From contig CP141132.1 of assembly GCA_035236585.1 (NCBI GenBank), positions 20,745,945 through 20,809,944 of the forward strand: DNA of 64,000 bases, written 5' to 3'. The position numbers were made by a program, and so were the translations under genes. The DNA is from Warburgia ugandensis. Taxonomy: Eukaryota > Streptophyta > Magnoliopsida > Canellales > Canellaceae. Positions 10,401 through 22,400 of the stretch are shown one piece after another. Within the stretch, counting starts at the first letter, position 1. Each line of letters opens with the position of its first letter. The notes beneath the pieces are model-generated. The model was given only the letters and a program-made list of their open reading frames with translations. It made no database searches and had not been told where the DNA came from.

Positions 10401-13400
10401 CTAAAATCAATTGATGGATCTGAGCATGTAAAGAGCTCAGATTTGATTGTTAAAATGACGTTGGAGAGGAAAACATTGTCCAGGTAATCCCTCCTCTTAA
10501 TCTTAGTTAAGTTTTTTATTAAGAAATTTAATATTTGATAGTTTTAATATTAACTCATAAATTTCATTACCTATTACAGATCATCACGGACAATGCATCA
10601 AATTATGTAGCTGCAGGAAGATGCTTACAAATAAGAAGGAAGCATCTATTTTGGTCACCCTGTGCAGCTCATTGTATTGACTTGATGTTGGAGGACATTG
10701 GCAAATTGCCAAAAGTGGAGCATGTTATAAAACAAGCAAAGGCAATGACTATTTTCATATACAATCACACTCATGTCCTTCATTTGATGAGAATGATGAC
10801 CAAGCAAAGAGAATTGGTCAGGCCTGCAGTCACTCGTTTCGCCACAAACTTCTTGAGTTTAGAGAGTATCTACAATGTCAGGGTGGAATTGAGGGAGATG
10901 TTCCACTGTCAGGCATTGAGCAACAGCAAATGGAGCAATACCCTGGCTGGACAAAGAGTGCAGAATATTATTAGCCGCAGCTCCTTTTGGAATAATATTC
11001 TATTTTGCTTGAAGATAATGGCACCACTTGTGGAGGTGTTGAGGCTTGTTGATACTGAAGAGAAGCCTGCAAGACCGCCCATATTTGTGACATTGTTGAT
11101 AGTAGATGAACGAATCAGCTTCGTTAACCTTTGCATGCAACTGGTTATTATTTTAACCCTGCATTTTATTACGATAGACAAGACGATGTTGAGGCCGATA
11201 GATTTATCAAGCAATGCCTATTTGACACTATCAATACCCTATCCGCAAATCAAGATGATGCAAGCAAGATAATTGACGAGCTAGGCCCATATAAACATGT
11301 AGCAAGCCTGTTTGCGAATGACTTAACTAAATTGAAAAGGAAGATAATGGCTCCTTGTAAGTCTTACAATTTCAAATCTTATTTGTCTTTAATTTCTTTA
11401 ATTTATATTTTTAATTCATTGTTATTTAACTCTTGTAGGTGAGTAGTGGGTTACTTTTGGGGTTGAATGCCCAATTCTCCAAAAACTTGCTATCAAAGTC
11501 CTCTCCCAGACTTGTAGTGCATCTTCTTGCGAGCAGAACTAGAGTGATTTTGAGAATGTAAGTATTACTTACTTTACTAATTTATAGATCATTCAACAAT
11601 ATAATTTACAATCAACCTTATAAAATTTGATATTTTATTGCAGTTTCACACAAAGAAGAGAAATAGATTGCACGCAAAAACATTGAAAGATCTGGTATAC
11701 GTTCAATATAATCAATGTCTCCGCCATCGACATAAAGATCGTTTGAGATCTCAAACATTTACAGATCCCATTGTACTGAGAGAGGTTGATGAGAGTGACG
11801 AGTGGATCATTGAAGCAGATGTTGAGGATGACCTCGTGCATCCAGATGATAGCCTCGCATGAGGTGATGTTGAGCGTGCTATGAGATCTAAATCACGTGT
11901 TGCTCCTCCTACTAGGCAGTACTAGAGGCAAAGGAGGCAGAGGAACATGTCTCAGGTAATTGCAAAACCAGAGGAGGAAATTGGCTTTGAGGAGGACACT
12001 AAGGAGTTGCAATTAGGGTCATGGTCTTGCTGGATATGTCGAGGAGGATTATGATAGCTCTGATGATAATTTGAACCCTGAGCCTGAAGATCACTCTAGA
12101 GATGACTGAAGTGAGTAGTCTTGATTCTTAAACTCTTAAAAGTTATTTTACTTGATTGATTATGCTTATATATTATTTTGTTCATAAAAAATTGCATTTT
12201 AGATAATATTTCATAATAGAATTATACTTCTATGTTTTAATACTTGTTAGGATTTTTTTGGAATTTACTAATGATTTTTAGTATTTTAGCTAATTTTTAA
12301 TTATTAAATACATAATTTTGTGCCTCATGATTCAAGCACGCGCCTAGGCACCCCAAGCTCCAGGTGCACCCCTTTGCGCCTCGCGCCTCTAACTACATAG
12401 GACCAAATTTTCTATCTGCATACAATTCTTAACTGTTTATAGAAAAATGGGCTTGACATTTTCACCTCTAATATATGCATACAGCATGTTGGACTTATTA
12501 ACATCATCACTCACACTCAATATTAGAACAGTACATCTAAATCTAAATAAAATAGCTACTATTGGACAAACTGAAAACAAGAAGAGAAAATCAGACAAAC
12601 AAAGAATATGATTTACAACTCCAATGACTTGCAAATTTAACAACTACGAAATTTTTTAAATGCTTCATTATATATAATAATTTGTTTTGGGAGGAAGATT
12701 AACTGCCTTATGAATTTTCTCATGTCTTTTTCTCTTCTCCAAATCTCTTATTCCTCTTCCTATTTCATTGCTTCTCCTTGGTGATTATATGTCAAGAAAG
12801 ATAATACGAAAAACATGGCATCAGAGCTGAGTGAGAAAAACTTGGATCTCCTCTGAGTTAAATACTGTAGATCTTATAAAAACCAAGATCTACACAGAGG
12901 TTCATCTCTTTGTTAGATCAGAAATAGGAAAAACTAGATCAGTTCCATGGTTGATATCTACATTTGATCCTATTTGTATGTAGACTGTAGTCTGGGTCTT
13001 CTATTTTTTGTCTCAGGCCCGTTTGAGGCTCTGGCCTTATACAGTTATAGTTTGTTTCTTCTCTTCCTGATATCTGGTGAGTTTTCCTCTCTTCGTTTCT
13101 CAGATCTGGTTTGTTTTCTCTCCCTCCCATTCTTCCTTCTCTCTATGTGCTTCCTGAAAGATTCAACCAATGGTCTATAGCACTCATCTATTTAAATTAA
13201 TACCATAGTAAACAAATCAACTGCAATGACTGCTAGAGTTGTTTAGCAATATCTGCTGCATTGTTGTGCAACAAACAGTGAATTATTTGAATGACAATAA
13301 TGACCGGACTTGTTCATGTATAACCCTTACAATTTGGGCATGTGTGTGATGCCCTATATTGTGCAGGTTGGTTTGTCCAGTATGCTGTCCAATTCGGGGC

Positions 13401-16400
13401 AGATTGTTTGCCTGTCGAGTGTTGGTCCCATTGTCTGTGGCTGTTTCATTCATATTGAACAGGTGTCCTCTCCAAGAGCATATTACTACCATACTGTCCC
13501 ATGTACTGTAGCATTCAAAATGAGCAATTGAAACACTTTTTGTTCCACACAACAATATGCAACTTACAACAATCACATGAAATGGGATGAAACACCTTTT
13601 ATACTCTCAGTGAAAGTACCCTAAGACGTTAAAACATTCTTAGCGGACAAAGTCAGACGGAAAATATGATGAGTGGTTCAAGAAGAATTATCACAAAATA
13701 GCATAGCTATGGACAACATGAAAAGACAGATAAAGTCAAATGTAATGCTTCTTGGCACAGCCAAGGATGGTAAGTAGTTTGTGAGACATATTCTTCTAAT
13801 GCAAGTATGTTGCCCAAATATGAGCTGCTTAAAACATTTTTATGTTATCAACGCAATAACAGCCATTGCAAAAATTTCACCAAACTTGTGATAATAAGAT
13901 AAACTGAATTTGATCAACCTCTCGCCACTGATTTGGATCTCTTAAAATGACAGCAAAAGAGCTAAGATAGTAAAGCTCATCTCTTGATTTGGATCCAAAT
14001 ATACTGCTATACATGGACAAGTCCCAGGTGGCAAAAAAAATTCTCTAAGTGGTCTCTGTTTTCTACTTAAATGAATAGGGAGTTCACAATCTTTTTGCAA
14101 AAATAATATTGAAGAAGAGACTACCTTCATATTCTAAATAGGTAGATGACATGGAGGAGTCATGGAAGAGGATACAATAAAGGGGGAGGTCGTGGCAGTG
14201 AAACGGTTGCTGTCACAGGAAGTGCACCCTCTCTGGACAAACCAACCATACCTCTCATAAATCATGAATAGAAAACAAGCACCAGCAGATCAAGTTTCAC
14301 AGAGTACTCTTCAAAGTATCAATTGAAAATCAGCAGCATCTCACTTCTACAAATGACTCTGCACAAAGAATACAAGAAGTTTATAAATATCAGCCAACAG
14401 TCGTCAACAATGCTCCTCATTCCCCATAACTGTGGCACAATCAGGTAAGTTATGTCTTCTTGTTCTGAGTAAATTCTACCTATGGGTAATTGACTAGGGT
14501 ATCTCAGACCAAGTGACCAGTGAATAATCATTCTCGTCTTTTGATCACTGATGCAAGCTCCAACCTTGGTCATAGCATAGTGAGCAGATTGGGAATGAAT
14601 CCACAGAGAGAAAAATGAAACAGAAGTGGGCAAAAATGGCAAAAATAGATGGGAAATGGGTAAGGGGAAGCAATAAGAAATGGTGTGAGAAACAGACTAG
14701 GAAATATTTGCAAATAATAGCAAGACATCTAGGGAAACAAGTAAGAAACATTTGGGAAAGAAGATTACGGACATTTTCAAGAAATGCAAAGTAGGAAATG
14801 GACCTTCATTTAGTTCCCCCAACCCACTACTTCAATCCTTTTAAAACCTCTGACCTTTGAGAGGCAAAGAGGAACTGACATGAGAAATTAATATACAGAA
14901 ATGTTGAACAAAGAAGGAATAGAGAAAGAAGAAAACACAAGTCTAGGATGCTGAGGAGGATGAGTAATGTCAGAGCTAGGCAGAGAGAGACATTTTATTT
15001 CAGTTAAAAACCTCTATTCCAAAAGAACCTAGTATTGAAACTCTGCACACTCTTTTCCTGATTTCAGTAGTATAAAAGATCACAATGTGATGAAGGTCTT
15101 TAATATTTTGATAGAGAATTCTGTATGGCAGTTTTATGATGGGGGATTTGCGTGAGATGGAGGTGCACAAGCATGGTTGCAAGAAGGCATCATGTTAGAA
15201 ATCAACCATACCCACAAAGCTCTCTGAAACCAAGTCCACACTGCTTAAATGCTTCTTATCTTGAAGTTCCTTGTCTACTGAGAAAACATATTATCTGTTA
15301 AAATTACAGAACTGTTTGCACAAAATCCACTCCAAAACCTCCTCAGACAATGTAACATATCCAAAGCCAGATTTCAAGATTACTTTGCCTGCCTTGAGTA
15401 AGAAACTTTAACTGCCTCCAATCAGAAAAAAGTATCCCTAAAATCCGAGGGATACCGGGTCCAGGAAAAACTCGAAGAATCACAACTTGGCAAAAGAAAA
15501 CAACTCTCCACTGAACCAAAGCAGGAAATCACAACAGCAACAAGGCAGGAGTTGGAGGTAATGAGGAGGGCAAGAATTGGCACGCAAATTGAAATTAGAA
15601 TGTTAAAGAGGGATATTTATGCCAATTTAATCTATCTTTAAAATGATATTATCAAGAGAATAAGGGCAATAATTTGTAAATGAACGGGTGGGAATATCAA
15701 TTGCACATAGAAATAGTAGCAGAAAAACAGCAAAGAAGGGAATGTCACCCATATGTTTTCAAAATGTCCTTTTTTTTTATAAGGCATTTTGTTTCTAAAA
15801 GAACAGGTGTTCCTGAAAGCAAGTTTGCCACTCTGTGAGGACATTTCCCTTAACTATGGTGTTGAGCAAAGTCAGATAGTCCATCAACGGATAACACCAT
15901 CAAATAACTCCGTCAGACAGGTCTAGTCTGGCATAATATGGCAAACTGCGATAAACCAATTCTGGCAATTTTTTGCACTAGTCACAGCAGAAAACTTGCT
16001 GATAAGATCCAATGAATATCACATAAGCAACACCAAATCAAATTCTAGCGGTCAGGCACAACACTTCTGCCAATAAAACACTGGTTAGATGCCCAGAGAA
16101 ATTGCAGATGGGGGAAAATTTCGGAACATTCATAACCTGGTCATGATAAATTGCTGAAACTTAGCACTAGCAAATTTTTTCTGATCAATGAATTTCAAGT
16201 CAAGTTTCAAACAAATTTTCAACCTCTAATCCCTTAAATTGCTTGTCTGAAAGACTTTTAGGCAAAGAGACTTGGCGAACTGGAAAAATTTAACTCTCAA
16301 CCAACGTTCAGGAAAAAGGCATGATACTAGTACTGCAATATCCAAAACCTGATATGAAAATGTTCAGGTGAAAGCCTAAGTTAATTTTCTTCAGGTTAAA

Positions 16401-19400
16401 CTAAAATATGTAATTTCTAGTTACAATTCAACAGCATGTTCACGCATACTTTGGTTGAAATCTCATTCCCAAATAGTTCCACGTGTGTCTGATCCAGATC
16501 ATTTTGGTTTGGAGCAAAACAGCTCAGTCTGAGCGAGATAAAATCATAAAGAAAGGAATCTAGAGTATTCCAGAATCCAAACCCCATCTCTGACAATTTG
16601 ATACAATATCAGTCGTTGACCCACATTAGGTAGAAGAAAATTCTCTCTGACATCCATGCATTAAAATCCCAAGATCAGTCCATATGCATGTAAAGTGACT
16701 ACAATCAAGCAAGCATGTAAATAGATTGACGGAGATGACAATCATATCCTTCCACTTCTGACTTTGTTAATCACCTTAGTTCTTCAATCAAGGAACTCCT
16801 AATGTTCTGATGAGATCATGCATTCCAGGTAACCCAACCTTGCAACTCATCCAAAACTTAAAGATTGTGATCTTACAAATCTTAAAAGAGTGACTCAAGC
16901 TCCCTAAACAAGAATTGAATCCCCCTTTTCATTAGATATTTCAATCCACAACAAAGAAACCAATATTTTAGTTGGAAATGGGATTTTTCCTCTTCAGGTA
17001 GCCACTCAAACCTCTCCAATAATTTAGTCTCTTCAGGATCAAAGAAACTGGTAACGAGGAAGAAGAACAAGGTAACTATTGAACTAAGTAATTCAACCTT
17101 GCAACTCATCCAGGAAGTAATATTGAGATCAAATAAACCCCAAAAGAGAGACTCAGGCTCTCTTAGCAAGAAGCCAATCCCCATTTGATATTATAGTTCA
17201 ATCCACAACAAAGAAACCAGTATGACAGTTGGAAATGGGATTTCCTCTTCCTGATGGCCCGTCAATCCTCTTTGGTTATTTAGGTCTCTTCAGGATCAAA
17301 GAAATTGATATTGATGAAGAAGAACAAGGTTCTCTCCAAATGTTTTCTTATTTCTACATAAAATCTACTCTAAACTATCAATTTTATAGCTTAGATATGA
17401 GTCTCCCAAAGCTCAATCCTAACCCCAGTTGGCACAAACAAGCGTCACCCTGCTAATTAACCAATCAATAGAAAATTGTAAACCCTACTATTTTTTTATC
17501 TGTCAAGCCAATGATCTTTACATGTTAATCTCCAACTGAATCAACAATAGATGATTAAATTAACACTTTCTAAATACCAACCGGCAATCATCACTATATC
17601 AAGTGCTAGAATAATGTGTGCTAGAAAATGGGATCAAAATCAAGCAGATTTGACAAACTGAATAATTCCCCCCAGCCCCCAGAAAAAAAAAACAAAAAAG
17701 GTCCTTTGTGCTCTGCAGTAGTCCCACTGGTTCAGAAAGTTAGGGCCATCTCATCAGTCAGAAGTTTTTATGAAACATGATCTCCAGTAACCAGTCGAAC
17801 TTGGTTTCTTACCAACCTTATCATCCATCCTACGTGTTGCTGGACTTCTATTTTAATTTATCAGGGGGGTCAAGCTTATGAGCCATACTACGTACCTTTT
17901 TGAAAGAATGAAGGAGAAGAGGCTACAACATGAGGCAAGTGTACCGGAGAACCAGTTTGGATTCATGCCTGGGAGGTCTATCATGGAAGCTATTTTTCAA
18001 CTTAGAAAATTAATAGAGAAATATAGAAAGATGTGGAAGGACATCCACATGGTCATTATTAACTTAAAAAAAGCTTATAATAGGATCTCCAAAGAGTTAA
18101 TATGATGGGTGTTGGGCAAGAAAAGGGTTTCACAAGGGTATATACACATAATCAAAGATATGTATGAGGAGCAATAACAAATGCTAAGACCACTAGAAAA
18201 GAGACCAATGATTTTTATATCACTATAGAATTGCATCAATGATCGGCATTGAGCCTATACCTTTTCACATTGGTTATGGATGAGTTAACTAAGCATCTGC
18301 AAGAGGAGATTGCATGGTGCTTGTTATTTGCAGATGATATAGTTTTGATTGATGAAACAAGGGATGGAGTAAACACAAAGTTAGAGTTATGGAGAGATGC
18401 ATTAAAATCTAAAGGATTTAAAATTAGTTGAACTAGGACAAAGTATATGGAATGCAGTTTTAGCAAGGAGGGGGTGAGAGTGGAGCACCAATAAAGAATG
18501 ATAACCAAGAAGCCCCCCTAAAAGAATACTTCCGATACTTGGGATCGATAATTCATGAGAGTGGAGAGATTGGGAGGGAGGTTACCCAAAGAATCCAAGC
18601 GAGTTGGAACAAATGGAAATGCGCCTCTAGAGTTTTCTGTGATCAGAGGGAGCCACTCAAATAGGAGGCCGGCCATGCTCTATGGATCAAAGGTTTAGGC
18701 AGTTAATGAACAACATGTACATGGGATGAGTATAACCGAATGCGAATGTTAAGATAGATGAGTGGCAAGGCAAGAAAGGATAGAATTAGAAATGAAAACA
18801 TTAGAAGAAACTTAAGAGTAGCACCAATAGGTAACAAGATGAGGGGGATTAGACTTAGATGGTTTGGACATGTCCAAAAAAGACTAAAAAGGGCCCCAGT
18901 TAGAAGAAGTGAGGAGATCTAAGTCGAAGATTCTAAAAGGCCAAGGAGATGGCCCAAAAGAATGTGGATAGAAGTAGTGAGAAAAGATTTAAAAGGTTTG
19001 GGACTAAATAAAGCCATGACACTTAATAGAGGGGAATGGAGGAACAAGATTCATGTGACCAACCCCTAGTCGAGATAAGATCTTGATGATGATGATGATG
19101 TATGTAAGTTAACAAGTCCTTAAATTGTTCCATAACATCACTTCTAAACCATTGGTCTCGTTTTTTAGAAAAAGCCCAAAGAACCTGAAAGAGACTTCAT
19201 ATCATATGGCCACTTCTACGTTCCAAGTCTTGATAAAGAGGAAGAGTCAAAATAGGATTTCTCTCACACATTCTGCTGGACTTAAGATTGGTGTTTCTCT
19301 GTATGACAGAGACTGATTATAGTACCTAGTTCTACTATAATGTTCCAATTATTTTTAACGAAGTTTGTAAGTCAAATGAAACAAAATCTATTGCTCTCTC

Positions 19401-22400
19401 TCTCTAAGATTTTTGATAGATAATAAGAAGTAATTAGACAGAACTAGGGCTTAACTAGCCTTTAATCATCAAAAGTGAAGGTAAAAAAAATCAAAATATC
19501 ACTCTGAGAAGTCAGCCATGAGTCTTGTCATAGCCTCCTCTGTGACAAGCTTTAAAGGAATTCCATTTCATTCTAGATACTTGTTATCCTAGTAAAGGTG
19601 CCTTCTATGAATTTTACTCATAAATGTAAAATGATGATATATATGTAAGGCCTTAACCACTGGATAACTCTTTTCATGCAGATTAGACGACAAAGACATG
19701 TTCTTGACTTCATACACTGCATGCAAAAGTTTAACTTATACCTGAGCTATTCCTCGCGATAATCGAAAATCCAAGCTTATTGACATGGTCTTTGGACTAC
19801 CTGTAGCAAAAACTTTCTGATTTACTGTAGCTCTATCATTTGATTTGCTGCATATTTCAACAGTATCACTTGATTTGCTCTGCATTCCAGGTCTTTCATT
19901 TGATTTAGAAAGACTTTCACACTGTGAATTGGGACCAGTTGTGATTATGCTGGAAGAGTCTGTAGTATGATCTGTAGAAATAATAGGTCTGTCCTGTTTT
20001 GCATTAGCCAACAGCTGTTCCAGCTCCAGCAGTTGCTTTAGATCAGCTGATTGGCAAATAGCACTCCTATATCCTTCCTCCCATATGCAAAGAGCATCCT
20101 CCTTTTTCCCTAATGCTGACAACGCATGACCTGCCAGACACGACTATAATGGATAAGATAACTGCAAAGCACACAAATAAGAAATGCAATAGGAATATTT
20201 CCAGCAACTGATTTATTACAGAAAAACTAAATTCACTTGATGGTCAAACTCATAGCATGATCAATACAGAGTCATTAAGAATATACAAAGGAAAATTCAT
20301 CAGTTTGTCTACACTCTTGGGACCAATGTTTATATACTATAGCAAGAAACCATAACTATACCTCATTTTAAAGAGTTTTGGAAATTCTACTCCATTTTCA
20401 TGTCATCCACCATGACTGGACAATATTTTAGGGTTTCTTTGAATGAGGCATGCCTTGTTTTGCTGGGATTATGTCTGATCAACAGTTCAGAGATCCCACA
20501 GAGCTCTGACCATGTGTCCAAACTTCTAAACCATCTTTCTGCATCACCATACTTGTTAGGAAGAATGCTCTATGTTCCTTAAAGAGACCGTTTCTCTAAG
20601 ATCGAAATAGAATCCTCTACATCAATCAAAGCCTTATGCTTCATGTTTGATGCTCCACCTATAAGGACAACTGATGTTCTTGGTAGGATGAGGTTGACCA
20701 GTTTGAATTAATGTATTTAGTGAAAAGGAACAACTCATTAGTCTCTTTAAGGCCTAAATGTTGCTATGCATCTTCCTCCTTTTCTTAATTTCTTCATTCT
20801 TACTAATTGACAAAAAATGAATATTCATATACAATACATGAACAAGCATATGTAATAAAGATTGTACTATTATTGCTACATAACTTTAGTTGTGCTGTTG
20901 TAACCCGGTGGAACCAGTTAGTTTTCTCACATATACCTAATTACTTGTCAGGTTGTGTTACTATTTTACATATTGCAATTGGTTACTTGATTTTTTTTTA
21001 TTAAAATCAATAGTTTTCATGCTTTTGTTTGGAATTGTAACAAAAGAATTTTACTAACAAATGAACAGACTGGTAGCTTGAGAACATTCCAGCAGAGCTG
21101 AAGTGTGGTAAATATCAGGAAGCATGTAGCTTCTACTCGATGTTAATAAGTCAAGAATAATTACAAATAAAAGTGAAGACAAGCATGTGAAAGACCTTGT
21201 GTACTGCTCCATTTCTTCATCCGGCAAGAATTCATACCTATTGATAAGCATACTACTGAATTTGTTGGAGGGTTCACTCCTATTGTTGGAAGGTTCACTG
21301 GGATAGAAGATATATATGTTTGGCCTCTGCCTTATATGCCATGATACCAAAACTTTGAACCTTGAGATGAATGTGGATGTGCTTCAGCACCTATCCCTAG
21401 TTGGACAGTGCTTCTTTAAAAACCATCAGTTGCAAGTTTAAGTACACTCACTATTCAAAAGAAGAAGACCATGAATACTGATAGAGAAATAAAATGCCTT
21501 CTTCTCTTATTTGATTTGCTTTTACTTCTTCAAATAAAGGTCAGCCCCAGTGCATGAAGCTCCTGCCTATGCAGGATCCGGGGAAGGGGCGGACCACAAG
21601 GGCTAAAGTACGAAGCTTTTACTTCTTCAAATATAAAACAAAAACAAGATGCTAATTTAAGGGCACATATATAATTTGCACTCTTCGTTTCACTTTTGCC
21701 ATTCAGATCACAATCACAAAATTTGGATTCAGGAACAAACCAGCAAATCAAATATTCAGGCTACTCAAGAAACATCAAGAAAAGTTAAGAAAAAAGTGCA
21801 GAAATAATGCATGACTAGGATTTGTATTTAATTTCTAACTTGAATTTTTAACTGGATTTATAAACAATATTTAGAAATGCACAAATTATCCATGAACTTT
21901 CTGTTTGATTTGATAATTTGTGTTTAGTTCAACAATCTCCATTCATTGCAATGATATGAGAACTCTTTAAGCGTTCAAGAATATGATAAAAAAGTCAGGA
22001 CTTCCCAAAAGAAAAAAATCAATTATTTGGAGAATTTTGTAGCTATGCCTCAGATATACTCATTGGTGAGATCTATTTGGTTAATCATTTGCAAACTATT
22101 TAATACTATTCATATTTAAAATGTTAGTCCTAGGATGAGTTTAGTGTCCATGTATCATCCCCTCCCGAATGCTACGACCTTTTTTATTCCTTTTGGGGGA
22201 TCAAAACGAAGTGTCGCTACAGGAAACATGGGTATTGAAAATCTTAAAAACCCGTGGGTTCCCAATTTTGAAGGAATTCCTGCCAAGATGATAGATCCCA
22301 CCGTAGGTGCCTCTACATGAGCTTCGGATAATGAAGGGATCACAGAGGGATCTCCTCTACTTCTATTACCTAGCACAACTAGCAAGAGTGAAATGCTAGA

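Larger units (their letters stand above)
8111..12400 (+). mobile_element. hAT DNA transposon with intact ends, decayed transposase
   Basis: The element has near-perfect 18-bp terminal inverted repeats (CTATGTAGTTAAAGGCGC and the complement of CTATGTAGTTAGAGGCGC) and is flanked by a perfect 8-bp target duplication GACCAAAT (8103-8110 and 12401-12408), the hallmark of hAT insertion. Subterminal GC-rich motifs (GGCGC, CCTAGG) crowd both ends. It is 4,290 bp and carries a five-exon transposase remnant (9437 to about 11862) and a tandem array upstream of it. It sits in intron 3 of SRFR1, antisense to the gene. Five in-frame TAG codons, at least one frameshift and probable deletion make it non-autonomous now. 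Confidence 0.93.
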
